NCBI GenBank assembly: GCA_964016985.1
Contig: OZ024829.1
Span: 68,227,197-68,291,196, forward strand
Direction of reading: 5' to 3'
Length of the DNA: 64,000 nt
Source: Anodontia alba
Taxonomy: Eukaryota > Mollusca > Bivalvia > Lucinida > Lucinidae
In this document: piece by piece, positions 9,217 through 20,784 of the stretch
How positions within the stretch are numbered: position 1 is the stretch's first letter
Layout of the letters: the number at the start of each line of letters is the position of its first letter
The notes under the pieces: model-generated
The model's database searches: none
Seen by the model: only the letters and a program-made list of their open reading frames with translations
What the model was told of the DNA's origin: nothing
Position numbers and translations under genes: made by a program

Positions 9217-10580
9217 TTAAGATACAGAACGATGGCAGCCAGTAATAGACTGCGCCGCCACGAGAGGTCCCAATGACGATGTATCCTGCCTAATTGGGGC
9301 CAAATATCTAAAGTAAAATGAAGAAAAGTTACTATTTGTACGCCAATATGCAGCCCTTACCACATCCTCAAGGGCGACAGAATTCCAATAAGCCCAAGAC
9401 GAAGACAAAGCTCTAAATTCATGAGCCGAGATTTTCATGAATGACAGATCCGAAGATGATAAATCTGCATAAGCTAGTTTGATAACGTCACAGATCCAAC
9501 AAGAAATAGTGGAAGGTGAAATATCTTTAGAGCCTTTCAGTGGTAAAAAACAGTCTCTTCCTTCCCGATCTCTTAGCTTTCACTCTGGACAAATAAGCTC
9601 TAACAGCTCTGACCGGATACAAAAGTCTAACATCCGTATCAGAACCACAAAACTGAGAAAGACCTGGAATAACAATAGGTTCTGGTAATGACTCTGGAAG
9701 TTTTTTTTTTTGTTTTTTTTGCTAAAAACCCAGGTTGTGTGAGGAGGGTAATGGAATCAGAGTTGCGGTCATACCTAAAACAGCCTTCCTCAATTGACAG
9801 AGCATGAATCTCACTTCTTCTAGCAGACGCAAATGTAAGAAGAAACACTGCTTTAAGCGTGATGTATTTGATGTCAGCAGTCTTTAGTGGTTCATAAGGA
9901 GCTTTATTAAGAGACCAAAGAACACAAGTCAAATTCCATTTGGGCGTAAGAGATCTGGAAACCGGTTTTCTCAGGGCAAAACCTTTAATAAGATCTGAAA
10001 TGATTGGGTCCGCCGTACAGTCTGCTGATTTGGAAAAAATTCAGTGTATTTGAGATGGCGGAGCGGTAGCCTTTAATAGAAGCTACAGATAATTTCAGGG
10101 TGTTAAAAAGGTAGCAATAAAAAATCTACCAAATCATTTTAAAGCGGGATCGACAGGATTAACTTCCCTTTGCAAACACCAATCCGAGAACATCTTCCAC
10201 CTCGCAGAGTAGACCTTGAGCGTAGACTCTCTGCGGGATTGAGAGATACACTGGGTAGCGAATTCAGAAATGTGTCTACCTCTGATTTGACTCCTGACAA
10301 CTTCCAAGCGTGAAGATGCAACATAGCTGGATTCTGATGGAGTACTTTTCCCTGATGTTGTGATACCAAACCCCGATGAACCGGAAGTTCCCTGGGAAAG
10401 TCTATTATGAGACTCAAAATGACTGAAAACCAGCTCCTCTGAGGCCAACACGGGGCTATGAGAATGAACCGACTGTTGGAATCCCTCATCTTGTTTAGAA
10501 CCAGGGGAACAAGTTTGAATGGAGGAAATGCGTATGCGAATAGGTTTTTCCATTCTAGTGACATAGCATCCACTGCACAA
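9217..10580 (-). pseudogene. DIRS tyrosine recombinase, broken
   Basis: The enzyme would integrate a circular DNA copy by strand exchange through a Tyr nucleophile. The N-terminal core-binding part is seen at 10300-10134 (SRRESTLKVYSARWKMFSDW). The catalytic part is split over several frames. The first Arg lies in FASARRSEIHALS (9932-9639 frame). The HxxR box and terminal Tyr lie in AHEFRALSSSWAYWN and FSSFYFRYL (9438-9217 frame). Multiple stops and an A-rich frameshift near 9700-9720 separate them. The upstream part overlaps the end of the RT/RNase H frame, the usual DIRS arrangement. No function is expected from this copy. Confidence 0.85.
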
Positions 10581-12133
10581 GCCCTGTGGTCCGGTACTGG
10601 AGAAACAAACAGGCCAGAAGATGGTTTAATCTGGTGGCAAAAAGATCTATCTGAGGAGTACCCCAAAGACTGAAAATTTGGGTAGCTATCTCCCGATCTA
10701 GAGACCATTCGGTGGGGAGAATTCGGTCTGGGCGAGACAGGCTGTCTGCCAAAACATTCAATTTCCCTGGAATATGCCTGACTTGAATGTGAATATTCCT
10801 ATGATGACACCAGTAAAGAAGCTCCCACACTAGCATGCACAGAGATGGAGAGTGGGTCCCCCCTTGCTTCATGAGGTAAGCCACTACTGATGAATTGTTT
10901 GACGCTACCATCACGCAAGAATTGTAAATGTGACTCTGAAAATGTTGGAGTGCTAGGAAAACTGCTCGTAACTCCAAATTGTTAATGTGAAGGTCTTGGG
11001 AAGCAACATCCCACAGTCCCTGAACCTCTAGACCTAGGGGTTCTAAATGTGCGCCCCAGCCCGAATGGCTGTCATCTGAAAACAGATGGAAAGTTGCTGG
11101 TATAACAATGGGAATTCCAGCCACATAAATGGAAGGATTCATCCACCATTTGATTGCTACACGACATGAATGGGATATTGGAATAGGTTGGACCAAACTG
11201 TCGCGGTGAGGTTTCCAGTTGGCCAGAAGATGGAACTGAAGAGGTCTTATATGAAGGCGACCCAACTGAACTAAATCTGCTGCAGCATTGAGTGATCCCA
11301 ACATGGACAAAAATTCTCGGGCGGTAATGAATTGAACCTGTAGAACCCGAAATAGAAGGACAAGAATTTTGATGACTCTCTTCTGGAACTCTGACAATGC
11401 CAATGTGAGTCAGGAACCTCATTCCTGCATACACGAAGTCCTGAGATGGAACTAGGTCTGACTTCAGAGGATTTGGTATTAGACCCAGACTTGTAATGAT
11501 TTCCCAAGCTAGTGAAAGGTCGGACAGTAGGGACTCCTGCGAAAGACGATGGACAAGCCAATCGTCGAAATATTGGTGAATGTTTGGTCCTAGAGATCGA
11601 ATATGTCCCGCCACAATCTCCATCAAGTTTGTAAAAATGAAAAGCGCTGTTGAGATTTCGAATGGAAGCGCCCGAAATTGGTATATAGTGCCTTCTAGGG
11701 AAAATCTCAGGTACTTGCGAGACGCTGGATGAATAGGAATATGGAGGTATGTGTCCATAAAGTCTACAGAAACCGCCCAAGCCCCTGGAGGAATAGCTCT
11801 CCGAATGGAGGCCGCAGTTTCCATTTGAAAGTAATCTACCTTCATCATTTTGTTGAGCGATGATAGGTCTATAATGAGACGAAAAAACGGCCGGTTTTCT
11901 TCTTCACTAAGAAAATCCGGCTGTAGAGAGGTGGTATCTCTCACAATCTCTACAGCCTTCTTTTCCAGTAGAATCTGCACCTCCTCCCTCAAGTGATTTA
12001 AATGTTGTTGAGCTACAGGGAACAGAATTGGAGACAACGATAATGGAGGTTCCCTTGCAAAAGGAATCCTGTAGCCCTTCTGGAGAATAGAAAGGGCCCA
12101 GGAATCCCGAGTTATGGCTGACCAAGCCTCCAC
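10139..12133 (-). pseudogene. DIRS reverse transcriptase-RNase H, broken by frameshifts
   Basis: RT (12133-11072): FRLIIDLSSLNKMMK, motif A VSVDFMDTYLHIPIH (residues about 121-135) and motif C YFDDWLV (188-194), the Y-x-DD-W form typical of DIRS RT. A shift near 11390 leads to RNase H (11403-10555): FSDDSHSGWGAHL supplies the first Asp, INNLELRAV the Glu, and VRHIPGKLNVLADSLSR the last Asp. The expected TDN box reads VASNNSSV, so one catalytic Asp is replaced by Asn. A further shift near 10600 leads to a C-terminal block DAMSLEWKNLFAYAFPP...WPQRSWF that I associate with DIRS/Ngaro polyproteins. The frame begins one TAA after the gag-like ORF. Confidence 0.88.
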
Positions 12134-12139
12134 AAAAAT

Positions 12140-14681
12140 TTAACGAGCTCCCACCGGAAGAGAAGGATGAGGTGCAGATGGAAGGGCCCTGATGATGTCA
12201 TTTACTCCTCCTAGCGGGCCCCCCCTGAAAGAAGATGATCCACCACGGCCCCCCTTGGTGGATCGAAACCGTTTGAAAGAGACAGCAGACGAAGAAGAAG
12301 TGGAAGTGGGAACCCGGCTAGCTTTTGGTTCCCACCTAGACTTCTTCGCTGGATTTGAATTAAAAGTAGAGGAGGAAGGTCTCTTTCTGTTGGCCGATAC
12401 TCCTGAATAATTTGCTCTCAGGAGGGAATGATGTCTATCGTCTAAATTTGCTCTGAAAACTTCCTCTATTTTACACCCAAAAAGAGAGGAAGAATTCAGA
12501 GGAGCTGCTCTAAGATTGTCCTTGTTATCAGATAAAAGTAAATTAGAGGTATTTAGAGCAGCGTTACAGCGCTGATGCAACAGCACAGCAGACACAGATA
12601 GGCCTAGGGCCATGATGTGCTTAGCAGAGCGGTTCACTGCTAGAAGTAGACTACGCAGAACATCCGGGTCAACATGCTCTGCACAGAGGGCCTAAAATGC
12701 AGCCGAACCAAAAAAAATCACAATGTGAACTGATGGCCACCGCTCTCCTTGCTAACCGCTCCAGGTACTCTAAATGAGCCACTGGTAAAGAGGCGAATCT
12801 GCCCACTGAGATGCCTAGCCTGCCAGCGTCAGCATCAAGGGTGGGTATCTTACTCGGCCAAAATTCCGTATGACAAGCGTAAGAATGTGGTCGAGCAAGG
12901 TAATCAATTGTTTTCTTAGGTACATACCAATTTGGATTATTTCTAGCCTCTGCGGTGTTGTCAAACAGCTTCCCCATCAACTGATTCACTGTTGAGGATT
13001 CTGGAAGTGTTGACCTGGAGGAAGTAGGCTGGTCCAAAATAGACTCAAGCAGGGAATGGACTCGCGCGCTGTCTTGAGTTTGGTCAGCCTAGGGGCAAAG
13101 TTCTCCCAAAAGGGAGTAAACTTCCTCCAGTGTCTCATGGTAGTTTGTGGCAGGCTCATGAGACTGGCTCTTTTGAGAAGAACTTAATGAACTCTCTGAC
13201 AGAGCCTGGTCCGGGACATAATCACATTCATGATATGGAGCCCGGGGGTGTTGGCTAATGGTCCGAACATGGTCGCGACCATTGCCAGTGGATCCAGACT
13301 GACCCGTGAAAGTTTGCCCCTCCCCTTCTTCAGCAACAGAAGGGAGATCCACTGACGAAGCCAAGTTGCCCAACCCTGATAGAGTCCTCAATACTGCCTG
13401 GGATATGGCTGAGGCAATGTCAGGGGTGCTACGTGAGGGGTTGGTTACCCTCAATGGCGTAGCTGTAAGACCTAAAGAACTATCCCTGCTCAAAGCAGGA
13501 ATAGCCACAGAAGGTCTGGCTGCAGAAACACTAGGACCTATAGGGACATCATCCTCTACAGATCCCAGTGCGCTTACAGATGAATAGTCAGCCAATGGAA
13601 CCCTGCTGCTATTCTGTACCTCCGTATACAAATGCCCGAAGGCTTCATTAACATTCTGACTTACCCTGACTGAAGGAAGAGCAGATGATGTGGAAGAGGT
13701 ACCCAGTCTATTCTTACTATTTCTACTTCTACCCAAGTTGGTAGTACCAATAACTGGTTCCGCTATCAAAGAATCTGAAAATGAAACTTCCTGAAACATA
13801 ATACCCGAGCAAGTCGGAATGGCTATAGTATTATTATGTTGAGAAGCCTTACTAATAGTAGGCACAGTGGAAAGAGATACTTTGGCCTTACCACTTTGAA
13901 TAGGTTTTGGATTCCTAAATGAATTCACCGCAGGAGAAGTATGAGAAACAGATCCTGTTACCTGGATATTTGGTGTGGTACGAATGCCAGCAACTAAAGG
14001 GAGAGAACCATTCTCCTGGGAAACAGCCTTAGTAATTGAACTGGACGAGCTAGGAATGGCTTCGGGACAGGGCAAATATAAGTTGGGGTAATAACCATAA
14101 CCACTAAAGCCATCCCATGAACCCCAGGGATAAAAATAAGGCCAATTAAAGGCCCCCTGATCTGCGCCTTCCTGCCAAGAAAATTGAGAGGAAGGCACAG
14201 TTACATTACTTGGGAATCAGCCCGCCGTATTAAAGGCTGCCGAGCTAACATACCTATAAGGTGTACGATAACCCGGCAGGTACCTAGGTTCGGAATTTCC
14301 GCCGGAACAGGGGTTCGCCAGCGCCCCCTGGGTTGCCTACCGTCGGGAAGCATCGCTGGGGGCGGGGCGAGGTCCCCTAGTCAAGCATTCATTACTAGTG
14401 ACAGTAACGGCGACCTGGGGTCCCCTACGTCTGTTTTCCAAATCTGGAGCAGGCTCAGAGTTCAATTGAAAATTATTCACCAGAGTACTAGAAGGGAATC
14501 CCTGAGCCTGCCCCCGACCAGAAGATACATAAGAGGGGAAGTGGGATAATTCTTCCCAGATCTCTGAAGCCCAATTGGCAGACCTGGCACAAGGAGATAG
14601 TTGCGAAAACCCGCAACATCTAAAACATAAAACATGGCTGTCTGCCGGAAGTTTAGTTTGCTTGCAATTAATGCACAACAT
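12140..14681 (-). pseudogene. DIRS gag-like ORF1, broken
   Basis: Likely start is the ATG at 14681, giving MLCINCKQTKLPADSHVLCF with paired cysteines (CxxC, then DSHxxCxxCC) resembling the N-terminal Cys/His knuckle of DIRS gag proteins. The frame is interrupted at about 14337 by TAG and three further in-frame stops up to 14198. It stays open from 14198 to 13089 (Ser/Pro-rich, low complexity), has one TAG at 13089-13091 and continues in frame to 12669. The 3' third (12637-12140) is in another frame and ends in a basic, Ser/Arg/Gly-rich tail (KRFRSTKGGRGGSSSFRGG), probably nucleic-acid binding. Family assignment rests mainly on position and the cysteine motif. Confidence 0.7.
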
Positions 14682-14815
14682 CTTACTACTGATATGGGCT
14701 ACAAAGAAAAGCTTTAGTGAAAATAAAGATACAGACTTATCTGTTCTAGCGAAAAATACTTCTTTCCAAATCCAAACGTCGTAATCTATACAGAAGGTGC
14801 TGACCTCGCAAGCGA

Positions 14816-15145
14816 CCAAAAAATAGTGATGTTTTCTACCTTGCGTCTACCCTTTATAGTAACAATGACTACCGCATGCGTTAGGCGTGCCACACGCTTG
14901 GTGTGTGCTTTGGCGGGAATATACCTGGCGCGTCCTGATTGGTTGCTTACGGTGGCGTGGACGGAAGGGAACCAGTGCGTGACTGGTACCCGATCTTGGT
15001 CACCTAGAAACAGGACGCTTGGTAGGGGGGACAACTAGGACGAGCTATAGTCTGTTTCAAACAATTTTTTTTCCTAGTTGTCTTTCTTTTGAAGGTCGAT
15101 CTCGCGGTGAACCGCTCAAATAAGGCTTATAATATCTTGAGGTGA
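14816..15145 (-). repeat. DIRS right inverted terminal repeat
   Basis: 330-bp inverted copy of 8497-8826. It lies at the 5' side of the coding strand and so should contain the element promoter. The outer 19 bp (15146-15164, TGTATGCTGACATTGAAAT) are complemented only in the internal complementary region. Confidence 0.9.
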
Positions 15146-15164
15146 TGTATGCTGACATTGAAAT

Positions 15165-15845
15165 ATCCATTTCCCCCTCATCAAGTTTATGGAAGATCCA
15201 TTTAAAACCAAGAGAGCTATGCGGCAAATAAGGTTAATTATTTACCTATTTAGCAATCAAGGGACACAACTCTACGTATCAAATTGTGTAGGTTTTCAAA
15301 CTTTTTCAAAATTTTTAAGGGTTAAATGTTCTTAATGTTTGGTGTACTGTAACCTAAGAAGACTACATGCTGCTCCACCTCATGGTTTTACTATCCAATA
15401 ACTTTCAGCTTGATAGATAAAAAGTGTGGAAGGAGTTGGCTGAAAATGCAGTAATGTGTGAACTATCTTTAAAGAGTAATACCTCTGTTAAAATTTGGTG
15501 TACTATTACCTTAAAATAGTCCAATGAAAACTGTAGGAGTTAGCTGGAAATAAAGTTATATCTGAACAATCTTTAAACAGTAACAACTCTATCAAAATTT
15601 GGTGTACTGTAACCTCGAAATATGCGCTGTACCCTCTCATAGTCTAACTATCCACAAAGTTTCAACCTTGTTCAATGAAAACTGTAGGAGGAGTTATCTG
15701 AAAAATCTTTAATAAATAGTGATAACTATCAAAATTCGGTGTACATTAACCTCAAAACAACATGCACTGTGTCACTTCATGGTCTAACAGTACACCAAAA
15801 TTTCTACCCAATCTTACATGTAAGATTCAGGAAGATCTGATAACA
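15165..15845 (+). repeat. Tandem array, unit about 125 bp (GGTGTACTGTAACC family)
   Basis: Continuation of the element begun at 8350. At least four diverged units are marked by AAAATTTGGTGTACTGTAACCT, CTATCCACAAAGTTTCA and GAAAACTGTAGGAG. Non-coding. Confidence 0.65.
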
Positions 15846-16389
15846 AGAGGGCATGATGACCCTCTAATGCCCACCTGACTAACATAACACTTAGAGAACC
15901 TGACCCATAAATGATCAAGGAAAACATTCTGACAAAGATTCATGATGATATATTAACAAGTAACACAATGTAGCATGACTAATGGACCATGAAATATAGA
16001 TCAAGGTTAAATATGAATGACTGCACTCAAGAGGCCATACTAAGATGTATGCATGTGCTAAGTATCACTGGCTATAGGACCAATAATTACTGAGAAACTG
16101 ACCAAACTGCAAAAACTTAACAAAGTCAGTGGACCACAGAATAAAGGTCAAGGTCAAATATAGATGACTGCATTCAAGAGGCCATGCTAAGATGTCTGCA
16201 AGTGCCAAGTATCACTGCTGTAGGACCACAGTTACTGAGAAACTGACCTAAATGGAAAAACTTAAGAAAGTCACTGGACAGTGAAATATAGGTCATAAGT
16301 GACCCAGGTCCAAACTTGACCAAGGACTCAAGACAAACACTTTGAGCAAGATTCATAGGGCCCTTTGGTTTCAGAGAAGTTTTTTCTTT
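15846..16389 (+). repeat. 5' end of a tandem-core element plus first core units
   Basis: Begins AACAAGAGGGCATGATGACCCTCTAATGCCCACCTGAC, a variant of the shared 5' end. It continues with roughly 160-bp units marked ATGACTGCACTCAAGAGGCCAT...GATGTATGCATG and GAGAAACTGACC. Similar units recur at 31300-31560 and 31900-32110. Confidence 0.65.
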
Positions 16390-16920
16390 AAGTTTTTAGC
16401 TATATAGCTCTATATTAATAAATGACACCCCCCCCCCCCACCCCGGCATGACCAGTATGGACTCCAGGGGCATGGTTGGTAGGATTTATGTAGGAGACCA
16501 CTAAACATTGCTACATACCCCCCCCCCCCCCACCCCCCAGGCATGACCAGTATGGACTCCAGGGGCATGGTTGGTAGGATTTATGTAGAAGACCACTAAA
16601 CATTGCTACATACCCCCCCCCACCCCCCCGGCATGACCAGTATGGACTCCAGGGGCATGGTTGGTAGGATTTATGTAGGAGACCACTAAACATTGCTACA
16701 TACTAAATATATAAGCTGTGGGCCTCATGGTTTCAGAGAAGAACATTTTTTTAGTTTATCCCATTATAAGTCTATGGGAGTTAATGACCCCTGGGGCGTG
16801 GCCAATTTAGACACCAGGGGCATGGTTGGCAGGATTTTTGTACGAGACCACTAATCATTGCTACATACAAAATATGTTAGCTCTGGGCCTCATGTCTTCA
16901 GAAAGGAAGATTTTTTAGGG
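16390..16920 (+). repeat. Tandem array (ACTAAACATTGCTACATAC family), left part
   Basis: Three short units of about 93 bp, each separated by a C tract (16430, 16517 and 16612 regions) and sharing GGCATGACCAGTATGGACTCC and ATTGCTACATAC, then a longer unit. The array is interrupted by LINE B at about 16921 and resumes at about 25951. Confidence 0.8.
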
Positions 16921-17264
16921 TTCTTTGAGGTGCAGAGAGTCTTCGACAGAATCATCTTAGTGAAGGTTATAGTCAGCCAGCGTGTGGTTACCTTTCTGTC
17001 TGTGAATGCCCCACAGAATGGTCTAAGTTATGAGGTTAAGGACCTGTTCTTTGATCAGCTGCGTGCTGTGACTGCCAGGATCCCAGCATCAGAAGTTCTG
17101 ATCCCATGTGGAGATTGGAACAGCCATATAGGCCATGCAGGCACTGGATACAGGGAAGTGCATGGTGGGATGGGGTATGGCAGGCTGGAACCAGATGTTG
17201 AGGGGGAGAGAACCCTAGAGTATGCCCTAGCATTCGACCTGCTTCTTAGGAACACATGTTTCAA
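16921..17264 (+). pseudogene. LINE B segment 1: 5'-truncated endonuclease
   Basis: Matches LINE A from about 3760. It reads FFEVQRVFDRIILVKVIVSQ, FLSVNAPQNGLSYEVKDLF, then GDWNSHIGHAGTGYREVHGG and AFDLLLRNTCFK. The Gln codon lost to TAG in LINE A is intact here. The start falls inside a tandem-array unit (GATTTTTTAGGGTTCTTTG), consistent with 5' truncation on insertion. The segment stops in ACATGTTTCAA, where a tandem-core element is inserted. Confidence 0.85.
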
Positions 17265-19077
17265 ACAAGAGGCCCACGGGCCACGGTTCGCTCACCTGAG
17301 TGACATAGCCACTGCAGACATGCAGATGTTATGCAACATTTTTCCAATCCTATCATCGCAACTAATGAAAATATCATCATTTGAGCAGTTCTTAGTTTTG
17401 AAGAAGAATATATGGGCCTGACAGTCAATGGAGCATGATCATTTGAATAAACTATCAATCACATTTCAACAGAAGGATCAATGTGAAATTTGGTGGAAAT
17501 CGGCTAAGTGGTTTCTGAAGAATCATGATTTTATACATGTAAACAGCACAGTGGCAGGGAAATATTATAAATATAAACCAGATGATGGCCATCTTAGATT
17601 TCCCATCAGAACAATTTTAACTACTGCTGATCTACAAGTCACTTTGATACTTTCAATATAAATGTATATGGCCCATACAAATGGGGAAGCAAATTTGACC
17701 TCGGAGGTAAAAAGGTCAAATGTCAACATAGAACCATCATTTTAGCAATTTTGGTAGATCTCCTGTCCCCCATAATTTGTGCAAAGATTAGGACCCAGGG
17801 CTGATTTGGTTATGGAGAAGAAGATTTTTAAAGGTTTTTACCATATATGGGCATGGCAGCCATTTTGATCAATGGACCATACCCATTTCAGCAATCTTTC
17901 ATTCTCCTGCCCAAGGAGGCTCCGCATGAAATTTGAGCAACACTGGCCCGGAGGCTTCAGAGGAAAAGCCATTTGAAATTATCAACATTTTTTCCATACA
18001 AATTGGGGCCCATACAAATGCATACAGAAGCAAACTTGACCTCACCATAAAAAGGTTAAATGTCAATGTATGACAATTATTTAAGCAACTTTGGTAGACC
18101 ACCCGTTCCAGATGATATATGCAAAGATTCAGCCACAAGCCATCCTCGGTTTTGGAGAATAAGATTTTTAAATGTTTTTTCCCATACAAATGCATAAGGA
18201 AGCAAACTTGACCTTGCCGTAAAAAGGTCAAATGTCAATGTATGACCATTATTTTAGCAACTTTGGTAGACCCCCTGTCCCCGATGATTTATGCAAAGAT
18301 TCAGCCCCAAAGCATCCTCGGTTCTAGAGAAGAAGATTTTTAAAGGTTTTTACCATATATGGGCATGGCGGCCATCCTGGTCAACAAACCGTGACCATTT
18401 TAGCAACCTTTTGTTCCCCCTACCTAAGGAGGCTCTATATGAAATTTGAGCAAAATTGGCCCAGAGGCTCCAGAGGAGAAGTTTGAAATTCTGAACATTT
18501 TTCCCATACAAATACATAAGGAAGCAAAATTGACCTTACCGTAAAAAGGTCAAATGTCAATGTACGACTATTATTTTAGCAATTTTGGTAGCCCTCCCGT
18601 TCCCGATGATATACGCAAAGATTCAGCCATAGGGCATGCTCGGTTTTGGAGAAGAAGATTTTTTAAGGTTTTTCCCATACAAATGCATAGGGAAGCAAAC
18701 TTGACCTTGCCGTAAAAAGGTCAAACGTCAACGTACGACAATTCTTTTAGCAATTTTGGTAGACCTCCCGTCCCTGATGATTCTTGCAAAGGTTCAGCCC
18801 CAAGGCATTCTCGGTTCTGGAGAAGAACATTTTAAAGGTTTTTACCATATATGGGTGTGACAGCCCTCTTGGTCAACCGACCGCGACCATTTTAGCAATT
18901 TTTCGTTCCCCCACCCTAAGGAGGCTCCATATGAAATTTGAGCAAAATTGGCTCAGCGGCTTCAGAGGGGAAGTCGTTTGAAAATGTTAACGGATGGACG
19001 CACAGACGGACGGACGGACGACGGACGAAAAGCGATCACAACAGCTCAACCTGAGCAGAGCTCAGGTGAGCTAAAAA
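17265..19077 (+). mobile_element. Tandem-core (HINE/pearl-like) element inserted in LINE B
   Basis: 5' end ACAAGAGGCCCACGGGCCACGGTTCGCTCACCTGAG. The core carries compound repeats of about 310 and 160 bp (CCATATATGGGCATGGCGGCC, CATACAAATGCATAGGGAAGC, AAAAAGGTCAAATGTCAA, GGAGGCTCCATATGAAATTTGAGC). The 3' end has GGACGGACGGACG (about 19008), GCGATCACAACAGCTCAAC, the hairpin CCTGAGC-AGA-GCTCAGG (19050-19066) and GTGAGCTAAAAA. It lies exactly where LINE B sequence is interrupted relative to LINE A. Non-coding. The link to Helentron-type HINE elements is inference from architecture. Confidence 0.75.
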
Positions 19078-20564
19078 TGTGACAGCTGTCTCATCACATA
19101 CAAGTCGGGAAACATAGCCATGCAGATAGACTTCATCCTTTTCCGTAGGACCATGCGCAAACTTGTCGCAGATGTAAAAGTGATCTCTGGCGAGGAAGTA
19201 GCTCGGCAACATCAGCTTCTTGTATGCGACATGAGGACTGATGTGCCACCAAAATCCAAGTGCAAGTTCACCCCTCAAAGTTTGAAGGCTGAAAGACCCT
19301 CAGACAAGCAATCATTTCCAGGAGGTCTTCAACTTGCATGTGAGCATGTCTGCAGGTGTAGCTGATGGGGCCACTGAGGATATCTGGAACAACATCAAGA
19401 CTGGACTGCTCAAGACAACTGAGGAGGTGTGTGGCACAACCTGGCCCCACCGTTGGTGTCGTGAAACCTGGTGGTGGAATGAACACGTGGAAAAGGCCAT
19501 TGCTGCCAAGCGGAAAGCTTTCAAGGCCTGGAAGACTGGTAAAGGCACTAGGGCATCATACGATGCAGCCAAAGGAAATGCCAGACATGCTGTGCACCAT
19601 ACTCGTCAAGAAGCTGACAAGAAGGTCCAAGAATATTGACCCCAAGTCTTCAGAAGTCTACCACCTCGCTAACCAGTTTATAAGAAAGAACGCTGATGTT
19701 GTTGGTGACAAACCAGTGAAGAATGATGCAGGAGAGATGTCAGTGAGCGAAGATTCAAAGCAGAAGGCCTGGTTAGAGCACTACCAAGGGCTTCTCAATG
19801 TTGAGTTTGACTGGGACCCAGATCACCTGTCTTATCAACCACCAGGCCTGCCCATCCCAATCACCACTGATATGGTTAAGAAGGCTATCTCACAGATGAA
19901 GGCCGGCAAAGCACCGGGCCCATCAGGCATAGTGGTGATGATAGAAGCAGCCGGAGACATGGGCGCCTCCATGATCTGTGATCTTGCAGCTGCAATCATT
20001 CGCGATGGCAAGGTACCCTCCGACTGGGAGTAGAGTTTTATTGTCTGCCTCTACAAAGGTAAGGGGGATGTATTGGAAAGGGGCAATTACCGAGGTCTCA
20101 AGCTGACAGAGCAGGTCATGAAAGTCCTGGAGAGGATTGTGGATGGCCTCATCAGACAATTGGTGTCAATCGACGATTCCCAGTTTGGCTTTGTCCCAGG
20201 CAGAGGCACAACAGATGCAATCTTTGTTGTCAGGCAGTTGCAAGAAAAGTATCTAGCTGCCAACAAGAGACTCTACATGGCTTTTGTAGTCCTGGAGAAG
20301 GCTTTTGATCAAGTACATCGGAAGGTCATCTGGTGGGCATTGAGAAAACTTGGTGTGGAGGAGTGGATTGTACGACTGGTGCAGGGGAGGTATGCAAATG
20401 CGCGGAGCCGTGTCCGTGTTCGTGAAGGGTACAGTGAAGAGTTTGAAGTGAAGGTCGATGTTCACCAAGGCTCAGTACTCAGCCCGCTTCTCTTCATCAT
20501 TGTGCTTGAAGCCTTATCAGGAGAGTTCCGCTCTGGGGTCCCCTGGGAGGACCTCTATGCCGAT
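19078..20564 (+). pseudogene. LINE B segment 2: end of endonuclease to RT motif C
   Basis: Resumes at GTGACAGCTGTCTCATCACATAC. It contains the endonuclease end (QIDFILFRRTM, QHQLLVCDMRTDVPPKSK with the Cys intact), the linker (HVEKAIAAKRKAFKAW), and RT blocks QMKAGKAPGPSGIV, DSQFGFVPGRGTTDAIFVVR, FVVLEKAFDQVHRKV (first motif A Asp now Val) and VHQGSVLSPLLFIIVLEAL. Frameshift near 19630, a missing Glu-Gly-Pro around 19845, and TAG at 20032-20034. It breaks off after LYAD, inside the YADD motif. Confidence 0.85.
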
Positions 20565-20784
20565 CATGATGGACTAGCCATGTTTTCTTATCATTATGCA
20601 TATCTTATGTAACACAACTAATTAACTCCTGCAGCAAGGAAACCAATATTGCATCTTTTATTACCTATACGAACTGTGCAAAACTTTATTTCTTGACCAA
20701 TTTCGACAACTGAAAAACTAAAGTCTATTAACTTTTTCCCCTCTTTCTACCTATACCATTCAAATTGACTTTAAATGTGAAACA

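Larger units (their letters stand above)
8456..15164 (-). mobile_element. DIRS-type tyrosine-recombinase retrotransposon
   Basis: A 6.7-kb element coded on the minus strand in the order gag-like ORF, RT/RNase H, and tyrosine recombinase overlapping the end of RT/RNase H. It has 330-bp inverted terminal repeats (8497-8826 and 14816-15145) and an internal complementary region (8875-8972) holding the complement of both outer ends joined together. This arrangement is diagnostic of DIRS-like elements. There is no conventional target-site duplication: left and right boundaries share only AT. All three genes carry stops or frameshifts, so the copy is dead. Confidence 0.93.

Noticed and set aside
13306..13587. 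Plus-strand ORF inside the DIRS element
   Set aside because: It is antisense to the gag-like frame, which shows better context and family position.
16425..16630. C tracts as possible G-quadruplex regulatory sites
   Set aside because: They are single homopolymer runs at the same place in repeated units and are prone to slippage. No arrangement of four separate G runs is seen.
16511..16693. Minus-strand ORF with two near-identical halves (MFSGLLHKSYQPCPWSPYWSC...)
   Set aside because: It reads through three C-tract-separated 93-bp repeat units. The apparent protein repeat is the DNA repeat.
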